The notes under the pieces: generated by a model
Told to the model about the DNA's origin: nothing
Databases searched by the model: none
Seen by the model: only the letters and a program-made list of their open reading frames with translations
Shown here: positions 1 to 8,272 of the stretch, one piece after another
Numbering within the stretch: the first letter of the stretch is position 1
Layout: every line of letters begins with the position of its first letter
Assembly: GCA_016841625.1 (NCBI GenBank)
Contig: JAENYU010000013.1
Coordinates: 65,333-104,434 of the forward strand
From: Methanobacteriota archaeon
GTDB lineage: Archaea > Halobacteriota > Methanosarcinia > Methanosarcinales > Methanosarcinaceae
DNA length: 39,102 bases
Direction of reading: 5' to 3'
Translations under genes and position numbers: made by a program

Positions 1-2
1 CA

Positions 3-1235
3 GATAAAGAAATGGCATGGGAAGACTTGCATAGACTGACAAATGATACTGAAGATGTCAGAATAGAAGCGGTGATTTCACTTGGATATGCCTTTCAGAA
101 TGTTCCTGATAAAAAACAATCGTGGGAGGATCTTGTTAAACTCACTGATGATTGGGAACAAAGTATTAGAGCACAAGCGAATCATCTTCTTGGAAAAATA
201 TCCATTTTCAAGGCATCTCAGGCAAAAAGTGAAGACGATTATAGAAAAGAACTGGAAATCGCTATTGAATTCTTTGGAAAAGCTACAGAAGAAGCCGACT
301 GGCGGTTTAATCCATCTCAATTTTGTCTTCCTTTCTACTACTCATTCTATGCAATAGTTTTCAAAAAAGAGGATGCAGAAGTAGATATTTACCTTGAAGC
401 AGCAAATGATGCAATTGAATACTCTATGAACAAGAGACTGCTTTTTGAAGCCCTTCAGAATCTTTCAAATGCACAAAAAGAAATTCAGAAACTAGAAAGT
501 ATGGATCTAGAATCCAAGAAATCTGAACTTAATTTTTATAGAAAATACTGTGAAAGTGCGGAAGAACTCATGAGAGATACAGAAGAAAAAACACCTTTCG
601 CAGTAGCCACAATGAGAAAAGGCCTCCCCATCCTCGATCGAAAACTAAAATCCCTCCTCGAAGAAATCCAGGAGAAAGCAAAGACCGCGTGCCAGGAATC
701 TAAAGGTACTGAGACGGAAGAAATTGCATGTGCTGTCAGTCGAGAAGTTCAGAAATGGGAAATGGGCACCGAAGAAGAAATGGTGCAAAAAATAGAAAAT
801 CTCATTTTCATTTTGAAATCAAAAATAGCAAACTCCCCTGAAAATAAATTTATCTTCGATAAAATTGAAGAAATCAGGCATGAGAGGAATATAACTAAAC
901 AATATGAGACTGTTGCGCTTATCATTGGAGCGATACCATCACAAGTGAGTTCTGAAAAGCCGAAAATACGAGAGGAACTTGTCATAACCACTGGTGTTCA
1001 GATAGCGGGTACAGGTGCACAACATGTAGTTACAATTCCTCTACAGGACATCTCTTACTCTGAGCTGCTGGATGATTTAGGAAAAATAAAGGGGAAAGGT
1101 GGAATTAAATTTTCAGACATCCCTGGAAAATTGGCTGAAAAACTTAAAGGCTGCTTGGGGAAAAATGAAAAGGACCACATTCTCGAGGAAGGATACCTGG
1201 AGATTTCAACAGAGTCCATACCTTTTGAAAAGTAA
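3..1235 (+). CDS. HEAT-repeat protein, 5' end outside window
   Basis: The reading frame is already open before the first ATG at 12 (codons for D-K-E precede it), and the first residues are in the middle of a repeat, so the gene starts upstream of the window. Residues around 1-60 hold two helical HEAT/PBS-type units recognisable by the repeated W-E-D-L and R-x-E/Q-A patterns about 38 residues apart. The rest is a long charged helical region with no catalytic motif, ending in a more globular part with T-G-V-Q-I and I-P-L-Q. HEAT proteins of this kind are common in Methanosarcina and act as protein-binding scaffolds; no partner can be named. The stop lies 16 bp before the DUF429 gene, suggesting co-transcription. 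Confidence is good for coding and modest for role. Confidence 0.8.
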   Translation, partial: DKEMAWEDLHRLTNDTEDVRIEAVISLGYAFQNVPDKKQSWEDLVKLTDDWEQSIRAQANHLLGKISIFKASQAKSEDDYRKELEIAIEFFGKATEEADWRFNPSQFCLPFYYSFYAIVFKKEDAEVDIYLEAANDAIEYSMNKRLLFEALQNLSNAQKEIQKLESMDLESKKSELNFYRKYCESAEELMRDTEEKTPFAVATMRKGLPILDRKLKSLLEEIQEKAKTACQESKGTETEEIACAVSREVQKWEMGTEEEMVQKIENLIFILKSKIANSPENKFIFDKIEEIRHERNITKQYETVALIIGAIPSQVSSEKPKIREELVITTGVQIAGTGAQHVVTIPLQDISYSELLDDLGKIKGKGGIKFSDIPGKLAEKLKGCLGKNEKDHILEEGYLEISTESIPFEK

Positions 1236-1251
1236 ATTTGCGGAATCATTA

Positions 1252-2091
1252 ATGCAGGAGTTTGAAAAATTGGCTATAAAATCCCAAATTTATGGAGTTG
1301 ATTTTAGTGGGGCTGAGGATGCATGCAAAAAGATATGGATCTGTAAATCTGTTGTTACAAAAGATGGTATAAAGATCGAAGATTGCTGGAATTTAAAATC
1401 CCTAAATGGCAACCGCAAAATCGATAGAGACCGATGTTTTGAAAAACTGAAAGATTTCATTGCAGAAAATAACAATGCAGCATTTGGTCTTGATTTTCCT
1501 TTTGGATTACCAAAAATTGTTGTAAATGAAGCTAACTGGATAACCTTCATAAAAAAATTTCCTAAAAATTACAATGATCCTGACGAATTTCGCCAAAAAT
1601 GCAAAGAGAAAGCCATAAAAGAAACCGGGAAAAAAGAATTAAGAAGAACTACAGATATAGAGACTGGCTCTCCATTTTGCGCATATAATCTTCGCCTTTT
1701 TAAGCAAACCTATTATGGAATAAATAACGTGCTTCGTCCTCTGGTAAAGGATGAATTAGCCAATATTTTACCCATGGAAGATCGACAAAATTCAAAACCA
1801 TGGGTGCTTGAGATATGTCCTGCTTCTACACTCAAAGATTTAAACCTATATTTTACTGGTTACAAAGGTAAAGAGAACAAATCCAAAAAACTCCGGGAAA
1901 CCATTTTAACAAGGCTAAAGGAAGACGGATTTGTAACTGAAATTGATCCAAAGGTGTGGAAATCTTCAGTTGAAGACAAAGGAGGAGACGCTTTAGATAG
2001 CGTAATAGCTGCAGTAGCTACTTGGAGAGGATTGAAGTTAGATCCTGGCACTGATGAGAATTACAATATTGAAGGTTACATCTACGTATAA
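1252..2091 (+). CDS. DUF429 family protein (RNase H-fold predicted nuclease)
   Basis: The 279-residue product has the DUF429 signature: G-V-D-F-S-G near residue 15 (D17), D-F-P-F-G-L-P near 81-87, E-I-C-P-A near 187-191 and G-G-D-A-L-D-S-V-I-A-A-V near 244-255. These acidic positions match the predicted metal site of the RNase H-like fold assigned to this family; activity is not experimentally established for most members. I chose the ATG at 1252 because the longer in-frame start at 1099 lies deep inside the upstream gene and family members begin a few residues before the G-x-D motif. No strong ribosome binding site is visible, which fits translational coupling to the HEAT gene 16 bp upstream. 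A second, divergent DUF429 gene lies at 28985-29911. Confidence 0.8.
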   Translation: MQEFEKLAIKSQIYGVDFSGAEDACKKIWICKSVVTKDGIKIEDCWNLKSLNGNRKIDRDRCFEKLKDFIAENNNAAFGLDFPFGLPKIVVNEANWITFIKKFPKNYNDPDEFRQKCKEKAIKETGKKELRRTTDIETGSPFCAYNLRLFKQTYYGINNVLRPLVKDELANILPMEDRQNSKPWVLEICPASTLKDLNLYFTGYKGKENKSKKLRETILTRLKEDGFVTEIDPKVWKSSVEDKGGDALDSVIAAVATWRGLKLDPGTDENYNIEGYIYV

Positions 2092-2145
2092 TTTTTAGTT
2101 TTTAAAGGGAATTAGACCAGCTTGCGTGAATATTATTTTGATAGA

Positions 2146-2527
2146 GCTAAGTAGCGAAAAGAGGTTGATCGGAGTCAGATCGAAGCAGCCCGTCTACCTA
2201 AAAAATATATTTTTACAGAATTGGGATCGAAAGGGAAAACGTGCTACTGAAATTAGAGAAACACCCCACGCAAAAAGTCGTATTGATTATCTAAAAGCAG
2301 CCCCGAGGGAAAACGATCGACGGGATTGAGGGAGGGGGAAAATGAGCGGGCTGGGAACTGCTTATTTTCTCTTCAAAAGCTCTCGGGTTTTCGATCTATC
2401 AATATCTAGACAGGTGGTTTCGGGAGAGATTGAAGTGAACCACCTACAGAAAAAATATATTTTAAATTATATGGATTTAGAAAAACACTCCACTGTAATT
2501 CAAAAAAGCCCCTCAGGCCAATACAGT
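2146..2527 (+). repeat. Interspersed repeat family, copies 1 and 2 (tandem)
   Basis: Two consecutive copies of the island repeat. The core is a GATTGAAG-like block followed by a variable 6-10 nt and AAAAAATATATTTT; it occurs at about 2177-2218 and again at 2427-2465, roughly 245 bp apart. Between them lie the other family blocks: CACCCCACGCAAAAAGTCG, TATTGATTATCTAAAAGCAG, GGGGGAAAATGAGCGG and TTTTCGATC. In copy 2 an 8-bp stem brackets the core (AGGTGGTT 2412-2419 with AACCACCT 2438-2445). Small open frames here (2126-2329, 2342-2605) are produced by the repeat and are not called as genes. Confidence 0.85.
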
Positions 2528-2656
2528 TGCGAAAGCTTTATTTTTTATCAGCAAAAATTATCAGCAAAAAGTGAGAGCATTTGCTTAAAACAACAACTGC
2601 TTTAAGTTTATAAGCTAAAACAATAAGTATATAATGGATTAAGTTTCATACTGTTT

Positions 2657-2722
2657 AACAGGTAAAGCCAATAAGGCAGTGTACCTTGAGGTGCACGACA
2701 AAGAGTCCTTATTGGTGCTGTT
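2657..2722. ncRNA. Candidate structured RNA (nested stem-loop)
   Basis: Three nested stems are visible: AACAG (2657-2661) with CTGTT (2718-2722), CCAATAAGG (2668-2676) with CCTTATTGG (2707-2715), and GTGTACC (2679-2685) with GGTGCAC (2690-2696) closing a TTGA tetraloop. The asymmetric internal loop is CA on the left and GACAAAGAGT on the right. Twenty-one pairs with one G-U are unlikely by chance in 66 nt. On the + strand the structure is followed by CTCTTTTTT (2729-2737), a good terminator tail that overlaps the DUF3800 stop codon. It could be a small RNA on +, the 3' end of the DUF3800 transcript on -, or a mobile-element end. No known RNA family is recognised. Confidence 0.45.
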
Positions 2723-2735
2723 GAATACCTCTTTT

Positions 2736-3350
2736 TTAGTCCCAAACGAGATACACCTCTTTTTTCACTTCAAGTACATCTATAAATTCACCGCTTCCAT
2801 GCTCGACTTTTTGAAACTTCGACCACGCTAAAACATCTGCAAACTGCAGACCATTCCAGGCATGGGAGTAACTATGATGTATCTCAATTTTCCTTAAGTT
2901 AGAATTCTCATTAATTTTCCTTTCAAAATACTGGTTAAAGTCATCTCTTAGCATTTGTTTACCTTTGGATTTATCTATCCTCACTAAAAGATCTACATCT
3001 TGTAATATAATGTGTTCTGCCAGTTTGCCAGCAACATAATTGTAAAGCTTATGCTTGTCATTTTGTAGGTAGTTACTATAGAGCTTACTTTTTTCCAAAA
3101 TGATATAACATACTCTTGTTTCAGGAATAACGTTGAGTTGATTAAGCATATACTTGACGATATCTGGGCTAGATTTATTTGCTTTAATCTCCTGTACTTT
3201 TTTTAGTTTTTTCTTGAATTTGTTTCTTCTCATATTCTTTATGATACGATCTAACGGAGCAGGATCCTTCACGATCAAAGCTGCAATCACGAAATGATTA
3301 GATTGCTGACCCAAATCTCCACTTTCGTCGATGAACATATGATACTGCAC
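2736..3350 (-). CDS. DUF3800 domain protein
   Basis: The product carries the DUF3800 hallmark F-I-D-E-S-G-D-L-G near its N terminus, a conserved acidic patch, and the C-terminal Q-F-A-D-V-L-A-W-S motif. DUF3800 is thought to adopt an RNase H-like fold with acidic active-site residues and is frequent in mobile and defence regions; its reaction is unknown. I prefer the GTG at 3350, giving 204 residues starting Q-Y-H-M-F-I-D-E, because family members begin four to six residues before the motif. An open frame continues to a TTG at 3452 and an ATG at 3338 is also possible. It stands alone between repeat copies, with the structured element at 2657-2722 just past its stop. Confidence 0.75.
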   Translation of the reverse strand: MQYHMFIDESGDLGQQSNHFVIAALIVKDPAPLDRIIKNMRRNKFKKKLKKVQEIKANKSSPDIVKYMLNQLNVIPETRVCYIILEKSKLYSNYLQNDKHKLYNYVAGKLAEHIILQDVDLLVRIDKSKGKQMLRDDFNQYFERKINENSNLRKIEIHHSYSHAWNGLQFADVLAWSKFQKVEHGSGEFIDVLEVKKEVYLVWD

Positions 3351-3640
3351 GTTTTCACGGTCTCTATCTTTCGATTTTTTTAAGTTTAAGCTTGTAATAG
3401 CAATATTTCTAATCTTCGACCACCAGGATTTGTCCCATTGATGTCGAAACAAACGTTTTTCCTTTTTGTTCCCAGTACATATAACATGCTGGGGCTTAAT
3501 AATGCTTTTTCATTTCATATCTGAATACAACCTATATCTCTTTGTTATCAATTCAGGTAAACATTGCAATGAGTCCATTGAGATCGTTTTTCTGAAATTT
3601 ACACATTAAGAACTAAAAATTATGATCGAAGGTGGAAAGA

Positions 3641-3722
3641 ATTTCGATCGCTAAAAGCTGGACAAGCGGATTCCTGGGACCAGATTGAAGTGTCCGCCGA
3701 CAGAAAAAATATATTTTAATTG
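3641..3722 (+). repeat. Interspersed repeat family, copy 3 (short)
   Basis: This copy keeps only the 5' block TTTCGATCGCTAAAAG, the GCGGA...GATTGAAG...TCCGC segment and CAGAAAAAATATATTTTAAT. GCGGA (3666-3670) can pair with TCCGC (3693-3697). It fills the gap between the helicase 3' end (3813) and the DUF3800 start. The remaining intergenic bases from 3351 to 3640 are AT-rich and show no gene I can support; they include an open stretch continuous with the DUF3800 frame. Confidence 0.8.
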
Positions 3723-3812
3723 AATTTAAAGTTTGATGGTTTTTTCACTGAAAAATTCCGAGAAGCTTGGAATAAATGTCAAACTATTATGAACTGCCAC
3801 CATTGATTTGCA

Positions 3813-6464
3813 TCACTCCAGTTCACAAATAGTAACTTTGTTTTCAATCTCGTCTAGGAATTTACTAACCGAATCTTTTTGGGTATAAATAATCAAGTCA
3901 CTCATAGCCCTCGTCACACCAACATAAAAAAGCCTTCTTTCTTCCTGGTATCGATCTTTTTTACTTGAGCGAGTTGCTGGTTCAAAAATATCGGGATTTT
4001 CTAATTCACAGGGGAAACCGTACAGGCCTTCCACCACATTCAGCAAAAAAACAACTTTTGCCTGCAAGCCTTTGCTTCTGTGAACCGTCATGAAAGGTAC
4101 TTTATTCGGGTTTTTACTTCCATCGAAGGAAATAGGAACGTTCATTTTTTCGGCGTATTCCCTTAATTGATTCTGCATCATTATATTTTTTCCAATCCTG
4201 GATAGAAGTAAAATGTCTTTTGCCTCATAACCTTCATCAAGATAAGACCTTATTAAATCGACACAGTGTTTGCTAATTTGGGAATAGTACCTGTATGAGG
4301 CCCTTTGACCATAATCTGAGATGTAAACCCTGATAGGACGTTCATCATTATTTTTAGCAAAAGTATCTTTTTCGATCTGGGAACCTTTATTGTATACTAT
4401 AATTTCAGCACCAGTATCCACTATAGACTTACAACTTCTATAATTTATAGAAAGGTCAGTCCTGGCCGGATGATCGAAGTACTTATGGAAGTCAACAAAA
4501 AAATCAAGGTTAGATCCTGAAAAACCCATTATGCTCTGCCAATCGTCGCCCACGCAAAACAACTTACACGCTTCGTTTTTCTTCATAAGTTCACTTATAA
4601 GTTCATATCTTTGAGCACTTATGTCCTGGTATTCATCAATCAAAATCTGGTCAAAAGAATCTTTGTATAATTCCTGGTTTTCTTTTAGTTCTTTTACAGC
4701 AAGATTGATCATATCAGAAAAATCAATTTTGTTTTCATTTCTTAATTCATTTTCATAAGTTTCATAAATATCTAAAGCGATGCTGGAAAACTTTTTTTGT
4801 TTTGCAGACCATCTCCCGTCTAACAGCCTTTGCTCAATATTTTTTGGGGACAGGTTATACGTTTTAGCAATTGTCATGAATCGGCTAATATTGAAAGAAA
4901 GACCTTTGACAGATTCTTTGCATTCAGCACTCAATCTATTAACAAGTTGTTCGTACGGAGCAGGGGTGAACTCAAAATCTTTATCAGGATACTTTGCTTT
5001 TAAAGCATTTGTCATCTTTTCGGTCAAAGATTCCTCAAAATCAGTTCCTTTGAATTCGTAATGCCTGGTTTCAACAAGAGCATACTTCTCCTGCTGCGAA
5101 AACTTCTCAATTTTTTTCTCCATCCCTTCTCTGTATTCTTCCGATGCATTTTCACCCTCAAACCAATCCGGCACATTGCCGTCTCTGTCTATTCCCCAAT
5201 GTTCAAGGTAGATGTCGTAATCAGGAAAGAAAAAATCAGGCATTGGAACTTTTTTATCGCCGTTTGCATCGGTATAAGCCATCCACTCCGCAGGATTTTC
5301 GTAAAATATCCTGAGCCTTTCTCCGTTTAAGTTGTGACTCAGAAAAAAGTTCAGTATACCCTTTTCAGCCTCACTTTTGACCTTAGTACCATCAAGGGAC
5401 GTATACGTTAGACCCTTCATGTATTTGTAAAATTCTTCTTTTTCTTCAAAATCATCTTTACTCTTAACTATCTCATAGTCATGGTAACGTTTCATGTAAT
5501 CTATAATTTTCTTCTGGAAATTCCCGTCCGTTTTTTTAAGATTGAATAGGGAATTAATATGGCTGGAGAATTCTTTTTCAAAATTGTAGCCAGAAAATTT
5601 TAATTCGGGGGTCTCTTTACCTGAGTTTTTGCAACCGTCTTCAAGAATTTTCTTCCCTAATGAATGAAAAGTCCTGACTTCTATGGCATCAATCCCAAAC
5701 CTTTCACCAAGTCTCTTCTTAACTTCTCCAGCCGCTTTATTCTGAAACGCAAGAATAAGTATCTTTTTAGAATCAACCCCATCAGGGGCTCTTTCCGTGA
5801 GGTAAGCAGCTCTAGTAATCAGGACTTCGGTTTTTCCAGAACCAGCACCTGCTACAACTAAATTATGTGTATCATCAATTACTATGGATCTTTTTTGTGA
5901 ATCGTCCAGAGGAAAGGGAGACTTCTGAAACAAAGAGTCGTATTTATGGATTCTTTCCTGTATGAAATCCTCATTGTCATATGCCTTAAGATCATTTAAT
6001 AAGCAGGTTAATTGCTCCACTGACTTTCCAATAAAGTCTTTCGAAGGCTCGTCCAAAATTTTACTTTTATGTGTATAAATAGAACAGGTGTCTAAACAAC
6101 TCTTGCAGGCATTGATTAATTTTTCCTTCTCATGATAAGTTAAGTAAGTCTCCCTTCCTATTTTGTACGATTCATATCTTTTGCCCAAGTCTAAAACAGT
6201 TTTTTCAATATTTTCTTTTGCTTCTTCACTTATGCTTTCCTTCTGTGATCTCAAAATTTTATATATATAGCTCGAATAACCTGCAAGATAATCTTTTTTA
6301 AGAATAACAAGCGAAAGTAAAAATAAAATTAAAAGTGGAATGACAAATTCAGGAAGAACAATTGCAGCTAGAAAAAATAAAAGCAACATATGCTTTAGTT
6401 TGAGCCTTGAATCACTATTATTTGCCTCATCTAGAGTTATCCCAACACCTTCTGAAAACTTCAA
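3813..6464 (-). CDS. Membrane-anchored UvrD/Rep-like SF1 helicase with nuclease-like insert
   Basis: The 883-residue protein has all SF1A motifs: Q motif near 190, Walker A A-G-A-G-S-G-K-T at 205-212, R-T-F-H-S-L-G near 264, Walker B I-D-E-Y-Q-D near 609, V-G-D-D-W-Q-S-I near 638, N-Y-R-S near 674, T-V-H-R-S-K-G-L near 793 and F-Y-V-G-V-T-R-A near 846. Two hydrophobic helices at about 25-55 should anchor it in the membrane. Between the motif Ia and II regions, residues about 409-470 contain P-D-F-F-F-P-D-Y-D-I-Y-L-E-H-W-G and a later V-E-T, reminiscent of a PD-(D/E)XK-type insert (inference). It resembles helicase IV-like proteins. Translation appears to begin at TTG 6464 without a clear SD; ATG 6389 is an alternative. 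It unwinds DNA with ATP; the cellular role is unknown. Confidence 0.85.
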   Translation of the reverse strand: MKFSEGVGITLDEANNSDSRLKLKHMLLLFFLAAIVLPEFVIPLLILFLLSLVILKKDYLAGYSSYIYKILRSQKESISEEAKENIEKTVLDLGKRYESYKIGRETYLTYHEKEKLINACKSCLDTCSIYTHKSKILDEPSKDFIGKSVEQLTCLLNDLKAYDNEDFIQERIHKYDSLFQKSPFPLDDSQKRSIVIDDTHNLVVAGAGSGKTEVLITRAAYLTERAPDGVDSKKILILAFQNKAAGEVKKRLGERFGIDAIEVRTFHSLGKKILEDGCKNSGKETPELKFSGYNFEKEFSSHINSLFNLKKTDGNFQKKIIDYMKRYHDYEIVKSKDDFEEKEEFYKYMKGLTYTSLDGTKVKSEAEKGILNFFLSHNLNGERLRIFYENPAEWMAYTDANGDKKVPMPDFFFPDYDIYLEHWGIDRDGNVPDWFEGENASEEYREGMEKKIEKFSQQEKYALVETRHYEFKGTDFEESLTEKMTNALKAKYPDKDFEFTPAPYEQLVNRLSAECKESVKGLSFNISRFMTIAKTYNLSPKNIEQRLLDGRWSAKQKKFSSIALDIYETYENELRNENKIDFSDMINLAVKELKENQELYKDSFDQILIDEYQDISAQRYELISELMKKNEACKLFCVGDDWQSIMGFSGSNLDFFVDFHKYFDHPARTDLSINYRSCKSIVDTGAEIIVYNKGSQIEKDTFAKNNDERPIRVYISDYGQRASYRYYSQISKHCVDLIRSYLDEGYEAKDILLLSRIGKNIMMQNQLREYAEKMNVPISFDGSKNPNKVPFMTVHRSKGLQAKVVFLLNVVEGLYGFPCELENPDIFEPATRSSKKDRYQEERRLFYVGVTRAMSDLIIYTQKDSVSKFLDEIENKVTICELE

Positions 6465-6651
6465 AGTAATTATATTGAGAATGTGATACAGTTACTACAC
6501 AAACAACGTATAAAAAATATAGGTAAACTGGAAAATAGAATTTATTTAATTGGCATTCAAATATGTAAGACAGAGTATAAGAGAACAATGAATTATGCAC
6601 TTAAGGAAGGTTGAGAAAATTGTGAAAGAGCATTTGTTTTAGGCATTATGT

Positions 6652-6975
6652 ACCGAATAGCTCAAATTCGGGCAAGCGGATGGGGGGTTCAGATCGAAGC
6701 AGCCCGCCTACAGAAAAAATATATTTTAATTTATATGGGTTTGAGAGGACAAACGTACCACGGTAATTCTAAAAAACACCCCACGCAAAAGGTCGTATTG
6801 ATTTTCTAAAAGCAGCTCCGAAGGAGTCGAAAAAGGAGAGGGGGGAAAATGAGCGGGGTGGGAACTGCTGCTTCTTAGCTGTACGTTGCCGGGGTTTTCG
6901 ATCGCTCAAATTCGGACATGCGGATTCTGGGGGTCGATTGAAGTGACCTCTGACAGAAAAAATATATTTTTACAG
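6652..6975 (+). repeat. Interspersed repeat family, copies 4 and 5 (tandem)
   Basis: Two core blocks (about 6691-6730 and 6936-6972) about 245 bp apart flank a full internal segment: CACCCCACGCAAAAGGTCG, TATTGATTTTCTAAAAGCAG, GGGGGAAAATGAGCGGGG, GGGAACTGCTGCTTCTTAGC and TTTTCGATCGCTCAAATTCG. The right copy ends within 10 bp of the hicB stop codon at 6985, so the gene end is joined directly to repeat sequence. The rest of the gap, 6465-6651, is the AT-rich helicase upstream region with a possible TATA box on the minus strand near 6510. Confidence 0.85.
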
Positions 6976-6984
6976 ATATGGGAT

Positions 6985-7227
6985 TTACACAGCTTCTGAA
7001 CTGGTAGAGGGTTTTTCAGCAATAGCCACATACTCGGCAAAGGATTCCGATTCCGGAATTGGCAAATTGTCTTCCAGCAGTCCCTGCACATGCATTTCAA
7101 TAGCCTCATGGATATTTTTCTCTACCTCGTCCCGGGTGGAGCCGGTAGCTACACAGCCTGGAAGGTCAGGGGAATATGCCGAATAATTGTTATTTGCTTT
7201 TTCGATCACAACAAGGAAACGGTACAT
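6985..7227 (-). CDS. hicB: HicB-family antitoxin (type 1)
   Basis: The 80-residue product begins M-Y-R-F-L-V-V-I-E-K and has the HicB/UPF0150 pattern Y-S-A-Y-S-P-D-L-P-G-C-V-A-T-G-S-T-R-D-E-V-E-K-N-I-H-E-A-I. HicB folds as a partial RNase H-like domain that covers the HicA active site; short members like this lack a separate DNA-binding domain. The ATG at 7227 is chosen because GGAGG lies 8 nt upstream inside the end of hicA; the TTG two codons earlier has no such site. Only 2 bp separate the hicA stop from this start, so translation is coupled. This HicB type is the usual partner of the preceding HicA. A 90+% identical copy without toxin is at 9975-10217. Confidence 0.88.
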   Translation of the reverse strand: MYRFLVVIEKANNNYSAYSPDLPGCVATGSTRDEVEKNIHEAIEMHVQGLLEDNLPIPESESFAEYVAIAEKPSTSSEAV

Positions 7228-7229
7228 GA

Positions 7230-7424
7230 TCAATCCTCCATTTTCAACTGAGCTTGCTTTAATATGCTGTTCAACGTCCCTGGTGCAAGATCATCTCGAC
7301 TATGACCTGCGATTGTTACCCTGCCTGGTTTGGTCGGGTGCTTATACTGTCGGTGACTACCTCTCGTAGCGACCAGATACCAGCCATCGGCTTCGAGGAG
7401 TTTTATAACCTCACGCACTTTCAT
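7230..7424 (-). CDS. hicA: HicA-family mRNA interferase toxin
   Basis: The 64-residue product M-K-V-R-E-V-I-K-L-L-E... contains the HicA double-stranded RNA-binding fold pattern with the catalytic-histidine motif G-S-H-R-Q-Y-K-H-P and the C-terminal G-T-L-N-S-I-L-K-Q-A. HicA toxins cut mRNA when free of HicB. The ATG at 7424 has GGTGG 4 nt upstream. It overlaps the end of the upstream hicB-type gene (7411-7674) by 14 bp and is followed 2 bp later by the second hicB, so one toxin is framed by two different antitoxin types in a single transcript. Confidence 0.88.
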   Translation of the reverse strand: MKVREVIKLLEADGWYLVATRGSHRQYKHPTKPGRVTIAGHSRDDLAPGTLNSILKQAQLKMED

Positions 7425-7674
7425 TTTCCACCACGATGTTTCCCGGTTCTTTGATAACATGCTCTCCGATCCGGGGCAGAAGTAGTCCATTCCTCAACCT
7501 GAAAATAATCCATTCATCGATGACTTCTTCCAGATTCCTGCGGCATTCCTCCAGGGTCATTCCGGTAGCCCATAAGCCCTCGAAACCAGGCACTTCTCCA
7601 TAATAGGGTTTTTCATCATCAATTATTTCGTATCCAGCTTTTTCAAGGGCTGCCTGGATATACTGGATAAGCAT
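7411..7674 (-). CDS. hicB: HicB-family antitoxin (type 2)
   Basis: The 87-residue product begins M-L-I-Q-Y-I-Q-A-A-L-E-K-A and carries the type with Y-Y-G-E-V-P-G-F-E-G-L-W-A-T-G, then L-E-E-C-R-R-N-L-E-E-V-I-D-E-W. It is a close paralogue of 9519-9770, where the same antitoxin type precedes a different HicA (G-G-K-H-P-F-M type). Its C terminus is altered relative to that paralogue, ending V-V-E-N-E-S-A because the sequence runs into the hicA start region. SD AGGTG lies 5 nt before the ATG. It is the first gene of the hicB-hicA-hicB operon. Whether it binds the adjacent HicA or is a leftover of an exchange is open. Confidence 0.85.
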   Translation of the reverse strand: MLIQYIQAALEKAGYEIIDDEKPYYGEVPGFEGLWATGMTLEECRRNLEEVIDEWIIFRLRNGLLLPRIGEHVIKEPGNIVVENESA

Positions 7675-7733
7675 GATTACACCTGTCCGAAAATGGTATA
7701 TCTAGTTTTATTATGTTTAAATCTTATATAGAT
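7675..7733 (-). promoter_or_regulatory. Promoter and SD of hicB-hicA-hicB operon
   Basis: On the minus strand a TATA-like TATATAAG (7723-7730) lies about 50 nt before the ATG, placing transcription start near 7700 with a leader of about 25 nt containing AGGTG. The same promoter block is conserved at 9771-9830 before the second hicB-hicA pair. Confidence 0.55.
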
Positions 7734-7789
7734 TCTGTGGAGAAGAAAAATAAAGTTTTTTAATTGTCGATTTTTCAGGTTTCTTAGAA

Positions 7790-8272
7790 GGGATTCGGGG
7801 ATGATTGAAGCTGTTCGTCAACTGAAAAAATATATTTTACAGAATTGGGGTCGGGAAAGCCCTCAATAATTCAGGAAAACACCCCACGCAAAAGGTCGTA
7901 TTGATTATCTAAAAGCAGCCCCGAAGGAAAGAGATCGACTGGTTCAGGCTAGCAGGTTAAGAAAAAGTATCAGTCCGCTTGAGCGAAGCGGAACTCGGGT
8001 GGAACTGCTGCTTCTTAGCTGACGTTGCCGGGCTTTTCGATCGCTCAAATTCGGACAGGCGGATGCGGGGGGAGGGTCAAATTGAAGCAGCCCGCCGACA
8101 GAAAAAATATATTTTAATTGATTTGGGGTCGGAAAAGCTCTCAATGATTGAGGAAAACCACCCCACGTCAAAAAAGATATTGATTATCTAAAAGCAGCCC
8201 CGAAGGAAAACGGTCGAGGAGATCAGGTTGCCAAGTTGAGAAAAATTATCAGTCCGCTTGAGCGAAGCGAAA
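7790..8272 (+). repeat. Interspersed repeat family, copies 6 and 7
   Basis: Core blocks occur at about 7803-7842 and 8078-8117, about 270 bp apart, with the complete internal segment between. A TCCGCTT/AAGCGGA hairpin (7974-7980 with 7986-7992) and a related one at 8251-8275 add structure not found in copies 1-5. GGCGG/CCGCC can pair around the second core. Together with 8273-8514 this makes about 840 bp without a gene; the open frames at 7944-8171 and 7979-8191 are repeat-derived. Confidence 0.85.

Noticed and set aside
2126-2605. Two small + strand open frames (67 and 87 codons)
   Set aside because: They lie wholly in repeat copies 1 and 2, have no family pattern, and similar frames arise wherever the repeat occurs (7979-8191, 9045-9242, 10643-10834).
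7411-7490. HicA extended start at 7490
   Set aside because: ATG 7424 has GGTGG 4 nt upstream and fits the family N terminus; the extension duplicates the end of the overlapping hicB in another frame.
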